Positions 55,793-63,114 of a stretch of DNA of 64,000 bases are shown in pieces. The stretch lies in assembly GCF_001187535.1 (NCBI RefSeq), contig NZ_LFIO01000207.1, positions 62,001 to 126,000 on the forward strand. Direction: 5' to 3'. This DNA comes from Rhizobium ecuadorense. Its GTDB lineage: Bacteria > Pseudomonadota > Alphaproteobacteria > Rhizobiales > Rhizobiaceae. Each line of letters starts with the position of its first letter. The stretch's first letter is position 1. The notes below the pieces were generated by a model, which was not told the DNA's origin, did not search any database, and saw nothing but the letters and a program-made list of their open reading frames with translations. Position numbers and translations under genes: made by a program.

Positions 55793-56947
55793 TCATTGCG
55801 TCTGTTCGATACGTTCCGGTTGAGGCTCGAAACTCGCGGGGCGGTTATTTTCCGCTGCGTTCGAGACCGAAGGCCACGCCCAGGCTCTCAGCAACTCGTA
55901 GAAGACGCTGAGAACGACCGGCCCCAGAAACAGGCCCAGCAGGCCTTGCGACAGGGTGCCGCCGATCACGCCGATCAGGATCACCAGCATTGGCGTGGAG
56001 AGGCCGCGCGCCATCAAGATCGGTTTCAGTATGTTGTCGATGATCATGATGGGGATCGCGACGACGGTGAAAACCAATGCAATCGACGTGGGCCAGGAGA
56101 ACCACGCCCAGAGAATGACAGGCAAGAGGACAAGTGCCGGCCCGAGCTGCATCAGGCAGAGGACAAACACAATAAAAGTCAAAGGCCCGCCGGCCGGAAT
56201 GTCAAAAAGGGCAAAACACAATCCGCATAACAGCGCCTGCAGAAAGGCGACGCCTATGACGCCGCGCGATACGTTTCGCACCGTGGTGCCCGCCAGCCGG
56301 GCGAAGCCGACACCTTTTTCACCGGCGATCCGGCTTGCCAGTATCTGTACGGCTGCAGCCAGGGGTGCCGACCGGGTGAGAAATATGCCCGAAAGCACGA
56401 TCGAAACGACAAAACTCAAGACACCGACGCCGATCGAGGCAAGTTTCGCGACAATAACGGCCGCAACCTCACGAATGGGCGCCTGAAACTTGATGATGGT
56501 GGCGGCCAGATCGCTTGCGATCTGATTCCAGGCGCCGTGGATCCGCTCACCGACGACAGGCCACTCCCGGATGGCGGCCGGCGCGGCGGGCAGGGTAAAA
56601 TTCCCCTCCCGCAACGTGCCGATCAGCGCCTGCGCGGCGTCGGCAAAATTGACCGCGACAAGGGCGAGCGGCGCAATGATCAGGACGAGAGAAAAGACGA
56701 CGATGACGACGGCTGCGATGACGGGCCTGTTGCCGATCAATCTGGAAAGTGCCTCGAATATCGGGAAAAGCGCGACCGCCAGAATGGCGGACCAGATGAC
56801 GATCAGCGCAAAGGGAGCAATGAGGACCAGAGTCCAATAGGCGAAAAGCCCGATAATACCCAAGCGGACGAGATCGCTTATTCTCGCCTCTATCGAAATC
56901 TGCCCTGGCCCGGCTCCCTGTGCCGCCGTATCGCCTGCATTCTCCAT
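55793..56947 (-). CDS. AI-2E family permease
   Basis: The 384-residue protein has seven to eight membrane segments in the PF01594 pattern (LGIIGLFAYWTLVLIAPFALIVIWSAILAVALFPIFEAL; PTSIALVFTVVAIPIMIIDNILKPILMARG; TPMLVILIGVIGGTLSQGLLGLFLGPVVLSVFYELL). Family members include the AI-2 exporter TqsA and Na+/H+ antiporters, so the substrate is open. It is last in the operon from 61085, 22 bases below ppk2. Confidence 0.82.
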   Translation of the reverse strand: MENAGDTAAQGAGPGQISIEARISDLVRLGIIGLFAYWTLVLIAPFALIVIWSAILAVALFPIFEALSRLIGNRPVIAAVVIVVFSLVLIIAPLALVAVNFADAAQALIGTLREGNFTLPAAPAAIREWPVVGERIHGAWNQIASDLAATIIKFQAPIREVAAVIVAKLASIGVGVLSFVVSIVLSGIFLTRSAPLAAAVQILASRIAGEKGVGFARLAGTTVRNVSRGVIGVAFLQALLCGLCFALFDIPAGGPLTFIVFVLCLMQLGPALVLLPVILWAWFSWPTSIALVFTVVAIPIMIIDNILKPILMARGLSTPMLVILIGVIGGTLSQGLLGLFLGPVVLSVFYELLRAWAWPSVSNAAENNRPASFEPQPERIEQTQ

Positions 56948-56969
56948 CGTTGCATCCCGTCCGCCGCGT

Positions 56970-57815
56970 TTATGACGCCGTGTCCGGCACGACATGGCGG
57001 ATGCTGCGGTCCTCCACGAAATCCGACGGCCGTTTCTGGCGTTTTCCGAGATCGGGCGCATCGAACTTCACCCGCTCATAGGGGATGGATTGCAGGATGT
57101 GCGAGATGCAGTTGACCCGGCCGCGTTTCTTGTCATCCGAGGGCACGACCCACCACGGCGCATGGTTGCTGTCGGTCATGCGCAGCATCTCGTCATAGAC
57201 CCGCGTGTAGTCCCACCAGCGCTGATAGGATTCGACATCCATGGGGCTGAGCTTCCACTGTCGCACCGGGTCGTCGATCCGGCGTCTGAAACGACGTTCC
57301 TGTTCTTCCTCGCTGACCGTCAGGAAATATTTGAGCAGAATGACGCCGCTTTCGACGATCGCGGCCTCGAAGCGGGGCGCCAGCTCAAGAAAGCGCTGCG
57401 CTTTCTTTTCGCTGCAGAATCCCATGACGCGATCGACGCCGGCGCGGTTGTACCAGCTGCGGTCGAAGATGACGATTTCGCCGGCCGCCGGCAGATGAGC
57501 GATATAGCGCTGCATGTAGATCTGGGATTTTTCGCGGTCGGTCGGCGCCGGCAGCGCCACGACACGGAAGACCCGCGGGCTGACCTTTTCCGTTATGCGC
57601 TTGATCATGCCGCCTTTGCCGGCGGCGTCCCGTCCCTCGAAGATGATGACCACCCTCGCGCCGGCCTTCTTGATCCAGGCTTGCAAATGGGCCAATTCCA
57701 CCTGCAGCCGCCCGATTTCCTTGTCGTAATCCCATGATTTCTTTTTTTTCTTATTGCCCTTTGCGACACGGTCTGCCGCTCCATCCGTCTGTGCGGGCTC
57801 GTAGTTCTCGTCCAT
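56970..57815 (-). CDS. ppk2: polyphosphate kinase 2
   Basis: The 281-residue protein has the PPK2 motifs VIIFEGRDAAGKGGMIKRI (Walker A), RVVALPAPTDREKSQIYMQRY, IVIFDRSWYNRAGVDRVMGF (Walker B) and PVRQWKLSPMDVESYQRWWDYTRVYDEML. PPK2 uses polyphosphate to regenerate nucleoside triphosphates or the reverse. A Lys-rich stretch (KGNKKKKKSWDYDKE) precedes the core. ATG 57815 follows GGGAGGGAG. It lies 19 bases below sulP in the same operon. Confidence 0.92.
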   Translation of the reverse strand: MDENYEPAQTDGAADRVAKGNKKKKKSWDYDKEIGRLQVELAHLQAWIKKAGARVVIIFEGRDAAGKGGMIKRITEKVSPRVFRVVALPAPTDREKSQIYMQRYIAHLPAAGEIVIFDRSWYNRAGVDRVMGFCSEKKAQRFLELAPRFEAAIVESGVILLKYFLTVSEEEQERRFRRRIDDPVRQWKLSPMDVESYQRWWDYTRVYDEMLRMTDSNHAPWWVVPSDDKKRGRVNCISHILQSIPYERVKFDAPDLGKRQKRPSDFVEDRSIRHVVPDTAS

Positions 57816-57834
57816 TTCTCTCCCTCCCTTTCGG

Positions 57835-59553
57835 CTAAGATGGTTTGCCTGCCGGCATAGCAGCGCCGGTCTCGCCGACACTTCCGATCAGCGCTCTGAG
57901 CGCTTCCTCTCGACCATTGAAAAGATTTTCGACGCCGATCGCTTTGATGACGCCGGCGCGGTCGAGGATGCCGCGGCTTTCTTCACTGAGGTCGGCCATG
58001 GCAAAGACGATATTGCGCTTTGCCAGCAGTTCGGCCACGGCGTCGAGCGCGGCTGCGCCGGTGCTGTCGATATGCGTGACGGCACTGGCATCGAGCACCA
58101 GGCATCGGGTTTCGGCCGGAAGTCCCTTGGCGACCGAGGCCAGCCGCATCCTGATATAATCGGCATTGTAAAACAGAATGCTGCCCTGGATGGCGAAGAC
58201 GGCGGCGCCCGCGACGGGGCGAGCTTCCGGAAAACGGGCGAGATCGAAAAAGCCGTGCCGTCCTTCGATACGGCCAAGCAGGCCATCGCGGGGAAACATC
58301 GTCTGACGCAGGAGATAGACGAGCGTTGCCGCAACGGCGACGATGACGCCGTTGAGAACACCGAAGCTGATTGCGCCCCACATGGCGATCAGCGCAAAAA
58401 TGAATTCCATGCGGCTGATGCGCCAGATCTTTTTCAATTCGTGAATATCGATGAGGCTGATCGCCGCCGTTGCAAGAATTGCGGCGAGCGCGGGAATGGG
58501 AAGGATCCGCAACGCGCTATGAAGGAAGACAAGCGCGGCAATCAGGGTCGCGGCCGATACCAGTCCCGCCACCTGGGAGACACCGCCCGTCGACAGGTTT
58601 ATCGCGGTTCGCGAATCCGAGACGCTGACCGGAAACGAGCCGAACAGACCGGGCGCGATATTGGCGGCGCCAAGTCCGATCAATTCCTGATTGGCGTCGA
58701 CCTCCTCGCCGGTTCGTGACCCAAAGCTTCTTGCCGCGACGATGCCGGCGCCGAAGCTGACCAGAAAGATCGCCGCCGAACCGAGCACGATCTTGTCGAG
58801 AGGCATCTGATGTAATGCAGGCAGGGACAGGCTCGGCAGTCCGCCAGGGATATCGCCGACAACTGCGATGCCGCGGCCCTGGAAATCGAAGATCGCCGAA
58901 AGCACGACCGAGAGGACGACCACCAGAACGGGACCCGGAACTCTGAACCGGAAGGCCCGCACGATCCATAACAAGGCGAACATGACGAGGCCGAGGACGA
59001 GGGAAGGCCAGTGGATCAGACTGCTCTTGGCGAGCATTTCGACAAGCGGCGGGATCAGTCCATCCGACTGGATCTTCACTCCTGTGAAGCGGCCGATCTG
59101 TCCGACAAGGATCGAGAGCGAAACGCCCGCGAAGAAGCCCACCAGAATGGGGCGGGAGAGAAAACTTGCGAGAACGCCGAGCCTCAGCAATTTCGCCGCG
59201 ATGCAGAAGACGCCGACGCCAAGCGCAAGGGCCGAGGCGATGGCGACCCGGTCGACAGCTGCCGTCGTCGGTTCGGCGGCGATAATGGCGCCCATGGCGG
59301 CCGCCAGCACGGTCATGGTCGCAGCATCCGGCCCGACGACCAAAAGCCGGGAAGGACCGAAGATCGCATAGGCGATCGGCGCGACGATGCTGGCATAGAT
59401 GCCGGTCTCCGGCGGCAGGCCGGCGATGGCGGGATAGGCGATGGCGCTCGGCAGGCCGACTGCGGCGATCGACAGCCCGGCCGGAATGTCACTGCGGAGC
59501 CAGTCTCTGTTGAAGCCGGCCAAGCCCCGCAACATCGGAAGACTTCCTATCAC
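57835..59553 (-). CDS. SulP-family anion transporter with STAS domain
   Basis: The 572-residue protein has the SulP membrane domain (AGLSIAAVGLPSAIAYPAIAGLPPETGIYASI; GPDAATMTVLAAAM; FGSFPVSVSDSRTAINLSTGGVSQVAGLV) and a C-terminal STAS domain (CLVLDASAVTHIDSTGAAALDAVAELL). It probably carries sulfate, bicarbonate or another anion. GTG 59553 has AAGGAG upstream; ATG 59535 is also possible. It is 33 bases below the HlyD gene. Confidence 0.87.
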   Translation of the reverse strand: MIGSLPMLRGLAGFNRDWLRSDIPAGLSIAAVGLPSAIAYPAIAGLPPETGIYASIVAPIAYAIFGPSRLLVVGPDAATMTVLAAAMGAIIAAEPTTAAVDRVAIASALALGVGVFCIAAKLLRLGVLASFLSRPILVGFFAGVSLSILVGQIGRFTGVKIQSDGLIPPLVEMLAKSSLIHWPSLVLGLVMFALLWIVRAFRFRVPGPVLVVVLSVVLSAIFDFQGRGIAVVGDIPGGLPSLSLPALHQMPLDKIVLGSAAIFLVSFGAGIVAARSFGSRTGEEVDANQELIGLGAANIAPGLFGSFPVSVSDSRTAINLSTGGVSQVAGLVSAATLIAALVFLHSALRILPIPALAAILATAAISLIDIHELKKIWRISRMEFIFALIAMWGAISFGVLNGVIVAVAATLVYLLRQTMFPRDGLLGRIEGRHGFFDLARFPEARPVAGAAVFAIQGSILFYNADYIRMRLASVAKGLPAETRCLVLDASAVTHIDSTGAAALDAVAELLAKRNIVFAMADLSEESRGILDRAGVIKAIGVENLFNGREEALRALIGSVGETGAAMPAGKPS

Positions 59554-59586
59554 CGCGGGCTCCTTATTCTTTGCCGCTGATATGCA

Positions 59587-60744
59587 TCAGTGTTCAAGAA
59601 ACACGTAATTCATCCAGCTGCTCATGCGCAGCAGCACCTTGCGCAGAACGGCGACGTGGTGCCAATGATGGGTGTAGACCGCGACGTCCGCGACCACGCC
59701 GCCCGGCAGTTGATAGTCCTTGGTGCTTTCGAGCAGCTCGATCCGAGCCAGCGTTTGTCCAGGCGAGAGGCGCTCGGGTGATTGCGGGTCGATCAGCGCG
59801 CCGCTCGGCTGCAACTGGCCCTGGGCCATCACATCGATGACCTCTCCCACCCGCGCCTTGAATATCTTGCCGGGCACGGCTTTGAAGGAAACCTCCGCCT
59901 CATCGCCGACGCGGACGCGCTGCAGCGAGTTCTGGATGAAGGCCGCCGCCAGCATGCGGTCTTGGCTGTCGATGAAGACCATGACCGGCCGTAGCGGCAG
60001 AGGATTGGCCATCATTCCGGGACGGAGGAAGACCTGGGTCACGTAGCCGTCGGTCGGCGCCCGCACGACCGTCTGGTCGAGTTCGTACTCGGCATTGTGC
60101 AATTCCGCCTGCAGCCTTGCAACCGTCGGGTTGGTTCCGTTGATCTCAGACTCAAAGGCAAGCTTTGCCTGCAGCGCCTGGGCGCGGGCCGTGTCGACCG
60201 TAGCCTCTGACGTCAGGTAGATGCCGCGCCGGTTTTCGACCTCGAGTTCGGAAAAGACAGCACCCTTGCCGCTCGACTTTGCATTCTCGTTCGACTGCTG
60301 GAATTTCTCAAAGGCCTGCTGCGACCTGTCCCGCGAGGCCTCGGCGCCCGTGACAGCTGAATTGGCGGCATCCATGGCCGCTTTCAATTGCAGGACGGAC
60401 TGCTCGGCTTCTGCGAGCGCGGCTTTTTTCTGATCGACGGTAAACTGGTAAGGCCGCGGATCAATGCGAAAGAGGATATCGCCCTTCTTCAAAGGCGCAT
60501 TCGCTGTCACCGGGACCTCGACGACCTGGCCTCCGACGACCGGGATGACCGGTGCCGAGGTGAAATAGATGCGACCGTCGCTCGAATAGGGATGGTTATA
60601 GCTCATCAGGAGCAGCAGGGTTGAAATGAGGAAGATCCCTCCAAGGACAGCGGTTGCGAGCGTCCACTGGTTCACCGGGATCCTGAATATTTTAAAGACT
60701 GCCCAGCAGATCGCGGCGTAGGTGAGTATAAGGAGCAGATCCAT
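59587..60744 (-). CDS. HlyD-family membrane fusion protein, YibH-like
   Basis: The 385-residue protein has two N-terminal membrane segments and a biotinyl-lipoyl-like domain (IPVVGGQVVEVPVTANAPLKKGDILFRIDPRPYQ), a coiled coil (about 100-215) and the second half-motif TVVRAPTDGYVTQVFLRPG. YibH-type proteins pair with a DUF3302 protein, as here, and are thought to belong to efflux systems. Its start shares one base with the DUF3302 stop (TGATG). Confidence 0.88.
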   Translation of the reverse strand: MDLLLILTYAAICWAVFKIFRIPVNQWTLATAVLGGIFLISTLLLLMSYNHPYSSDGRIYFTSAPVIPVVGGQVVEVPVTANAPLKKGDILFRIDPRPYQFTVDQKKAALAEAEQSVLQLKAAMDAANSAVTGAEASRDRSQQAFEKFQQSNENAKSSGKGAVFSELEVENRRGIYLTSEATVDTARAQALQAKLAFESEINGTNPTVARLQAELHNAEYELDQTVVRAPTDGYVTQVFLRPGMMANPLPLRPVMVFIDSQDRMLAAAFIQNSLQRVRVGDEAEVSFKAVPGKIFKARVGEVIDVMAQGQLQPSGALIDPQSPERLSPGQTLARIELLESTKDYQLPGGVVADVAVYTHHWHHVAVLRKVLLRMSSWMNYVFLEH

Positions 60745-61085
60745 CAGGCGTTCTCCTTCTCCGGCGTCCTTGTCTCGAGCTCGGCGATTCGTGCATGGAG
60801 GCGAGCGATTTCCGCGTTCGCCTCAGCTTCCGCCGATAACTTCCCGTCTTGCCGGATGCCCCAGCCCCTGTCTTCGCGGTAAAGCGTTGCCCAAATGAAC
60901 AGAAACGGCCAGATCACGTGGAGCGTGAAGAGGCTGACCCATCCGGCAACATGTATAGCGTCCTGATGGGGGTGGTTTCGTGCCTTGGCCATCAGGTGGG
61001 GAATGTCGTGAATGGCAATCACGGCATAGAAAAGCGTGACCACGACGAAGACCAAGACGCCCAACGCAAAATAGTCGAGAAACAC
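60744..61085 (-). CDS. DUF3302 inner membrane protein, YibI-like
   Basis: The 113-residue protein begins with two membrane segments (FLDYFALGVLVFVVVTLFYAVIAIHDIPHLMAKARNHPHQDAI and VAGWVSLFTLHVIWPFLFIWATLY) and ends in a coiled coil. Match to DUF3302 is by HVAGWVSL and the HlyD partner. GTG 61085 has GGAAGGGGG upstream; a longer frame reaches 61130. It is the first gene of a five-gene operon. Confidence 0.8.
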   Translation of the reverse strand: MFLDYFALGVLVFVVVTLFYAVIAIHDIPHLMAKARNHPHQDAIHVAGWVSLFTLHVIWPFLFIWATLYREDRGWGIRQDGKLSAEAEANAEIARLHARIAELETRTPEKENA

Positions 61086-61141
61086 GGATCCCCCTTCCGG
61101 CTTGGGTCTAGCCCGAGCCGCTGATCGCAAGCGAAGCTGGA

Positions 61142-61183
61142 ATAGTAGGCCCGTTTCGGCGCAAAGGCCCGTAGCATCGCGTA
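61142..61183 (-). promoter_or_regulatory. TACG-repeat promoter (copy 4) of the DUF3302-HlyD-SulP-PPK2-AI-2E operon
   Basis: On the minus strand TACGCGATGCTACG (61183-61170) is followed by TACTAT (61147-61142) starting exactly 36 bp after the first T. ATAGA precedes it. With copy 3 it shares 19 of 23 bases (39610-39632 against 61171-61193). Confidence 0.65.
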
Positions 61184-61283
61184 ATCTCTATCGAGGCGTT
61201 CGCAGATCATTCAACGGATCAGATCGGCTGTGCGGCAGGCAGTCATGCAAGAGCAGCGAGTCGCATTGTAAGATCGCGTATTT

Positions 61284-61315
61284 TACGTCTCCAACTCGTT
61301 CGCCTGATATATAAT
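61284..61315 (+). promoter_or_regulatory. possible weak TACG promoter (copy 5) of the DUF3300 operon
   Basis: TACG (61284-61287) lies 26 bp before a perfect TATAAT (61310-61315), the same distance as the second TACG to the -10 box in copies 1-4. The upstream half is degenerate (TCGCG) with one base missing. TATAAT alone is a good -10 box. Confidence 0.4.
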
Positions 61316-61356
61316 TTCTCCCATCTGCTGAGCGCAGTTCGGCGGCGGGGGCGGCG

Positions 61357-61671
61357 ATGGCGTCGGGAGAAAGTGGTTCGACATACCGGTCCGCCCTTGA
61401 AACGGCAGAGACTTATTTTCCCGACCAGGCGAGGCTGGTGCAGCGGCTTTTCTACGTCAATGAAGCCTTTCACAGCATGTGCGAGGATCTGGCTGCCGCG
61501 GCGGAGGCTTTGGCGCGTGCCGAACAGCTGCCTGAGGCGATCAAGGAGCTGCGGCGGCTGGAATATGCAGGTCTGGTCGATGCCCTATTGAAAGAGATGC
61601 GAGAGGCGATATCGCAATCGAAAATTGTGGTGCTCAGGCGTTCAACCGTCACCGGTCCGAAATCTCCGTAA
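61357..61671 (+). CDS. small hypothetical helical protein
   Basis: The 104-residue soluble protein is mostly helix (RSALETAETYFPDQARLVQRLFYVNEAFHSMCEDLAAAAEALARAEQLPEAIKELRRLEYAGLVDALLKEMREAI). I recognise no family. It is 54 bases before the DUF3300 gene and could be its operon leader gene. A perfect TATAAT lies 42 bases upstream. Confidence 0.6.
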   Translation: MASGESGSTYRSALETAETYFPDQARLVQRLFYVNEAFHSMCEDLAAAAEALARAEQLPEAIKELRRLEYAGLVDALLKEMREAISQSKIVVLRRSTVTGPKSP

Positions 61672-61685
61672 ACGCGTCCGTCCGT

Positions 61686-61713
61686 CAACCGATTCAAGGC
61701 AACCGATTCAAGG
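61686..61713 (+). repeat. 14-bp perfect tandem duplication before DUF3300 gene
   Basis: CAACCGATTCAAGG occurs at 61686-61699 and 61700-61713. The second copy runs into the ribosome site AGGGAGGT (61711-61718). Confidence 0.8.
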
Positions 61714-61725
61714 GAGGTGCATGCG

Positions 61726-63114
61726 ATGAAAGCAATTTCCCGCAAACTGCTTGGTGGATTGTCGGCTCTGGCGATCATTGTGCTGCAGCCGGCCCTCCCC
61801 GTGCGAGCACAGGCTCCCGCGCCCGCTGCCGCGCCTGCTCCGGCGGGCGCCGAACAGCCGGCCGCTGCCCTCCTCTCCGAAGACGAGCTTGAAGTGCTGG
61901 TCGCGCGGATCGCGCTCTATCCGGACGAACTGGTCGCGGCGATTTCGGCCGCCTCGCTCTTTCCGCTGCAGATCATCGAAGCACAGCGTTTTCTGGAAGC
62001 GAAAAAGAAGAATACCGACCTCAAGCCCAAAAGCGACTGGGACGGCAGCGTCGTTTCGCTGCTCAACTACCCTGACATCGTCAAGATGATGAGCGAGGAT
62101 CTCGACTGGACCCAATCGCTCGCCGATGCGCTCGCCAATCAGCAGAAGGACGTGCTGATCGCCATTCAGCAGCTTCGCGACGAGGCGGTGGCAAAGAACA
62201 TCATCAAGACGGACGACAAGGTGACGGTTGTCACCGAAAACGACAACATCATCATCCGGCCGACCGATCCCGAGAAGATCTATATCCCGCAATATCCGCC
62301 GGAAATGCTCTATGAGCCGGGCTATGCGACGGAACCGATCTCCTATTATCCCGACTACTACGACAGCTATTATTATCCCGGCGCCGCCTTCTTCGCCGGC
62401 GCCGTCACCGGGCTTGCCTGGGCCGCCATCGTCAACTGGGACGACTGGGGGGTATGGGGCGGCCGCTGGGACGGCGATATCGACATCGATTGCAACAATT
62501 GCCTGAACAATCGCAACTTCAACGGCAAAATGAAGTTGAATGACGTCGACTGGGCGAATGTCGACCGCAGCAAGCTGAGCATCGGCAAGGATCAGCTTGG
62601 CAAGCTGGACCGGTCGGCGATCCAGTCGGGGCTACAGGCCGACAATCGCAATCAACTGCGCAACAAGGCCGCGGACAGGCAGGCAAGCCAGGGGCCGGGC
62701 AATCGCGGCACGGCGGCGCGCGCGGACGATATCCGGAAAAGCACGGCGCAAGGGCTGAAGGCCAAACCGCAGGCAAACAGGCCGGCGGCCGGTGATCGTC
62801 AGACTGCGTCCCGGCCGGAGAACCGTCCCAAACAATCGGCCAATCGCCCTTCGGCGAAACCCGCGCAGAAATCCGTCAAGAAACCCAGCAAACCGCAGAT
62901 GGCTGCGAGGCCCGACAATCGCGGACGCCAGTCGAGCGCACTCGGCAATGTCCAGTCCGGCCGCCAGCAGGCCGTCGCCTCGAAACGAGGTGCACAAAGC
63001 ATGGGCGCTCACCGCCCGGCAGCCCGTCCCGTTCAGCACTCGCGCCCGATGCCGTCGCGCGGCGGCGGCGGCCGCGGTGGCGGTGGTGGCGGCAGAGGAG
63101 GAGGACGGCGATGA
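61726..63114 (+). CDS. DUF3300 secreted protein
   Basis: The 462-residue protein has a signal peptide (MKAISRKLLGGLSALAIIVLQPALPVRAQA), then the DUF3300 domain (LSEDELEVLVARIALYPDELVAAISAASLFPLQIIEAQRFL; SDWDGSVVSLLNYPDIVKMMSEDLDW; QYPPEMLYEPG). The C-terminal 230 residues are basic, rich in Arg, Gln, Ala and Pro, ending in Gly/Arg repeats. The role is unknown but it is periplasmic or outer-membrane-linked. ATG 61726 follows AGGGAGGT. Its stop overlaps the DUF2950 start by ATGA. Confidence 0.85.
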   Translation: MKAISRKLLGGLSALAIIVLQPALPVRAQAPAPAAAPAPAGAEQPAAALLSEDELEVLVARIALYPDELVAAISAASLFPLQIIEAQRFLEAKKKNTDLKPKSDWDGSVVSLLNYPDIVKMMSEDLDWTQSLADALANQQKDVLIAIQQLRDEAVAKNIIKTDDKVTVVTENDNIIIRPTDPEKIYIPQYPPEMLYEPGYATEPISYYPDYYDSYYYPGAAFFAGAVTGLAWAAIVNWDDWGVWGGRWDGDIDIDCNNCLNNRNFNGKMKLNDVDWANVDRSKLSIGKDQLGKLDRSAIQSGLQADNRNQLRNKAADRQASQGPGNRGTAARADDIRKSTAQGLKAKPQANRPAAGDRQTASRPENRPKQSANRPSAKPAQKSVKKPSKPQMAARPDNRGRQSSALGNVQSGRQQAVASKRGAQSMGAHRPAARPVQHSRPMPSRGGGGRGGGGGGRGGGRR

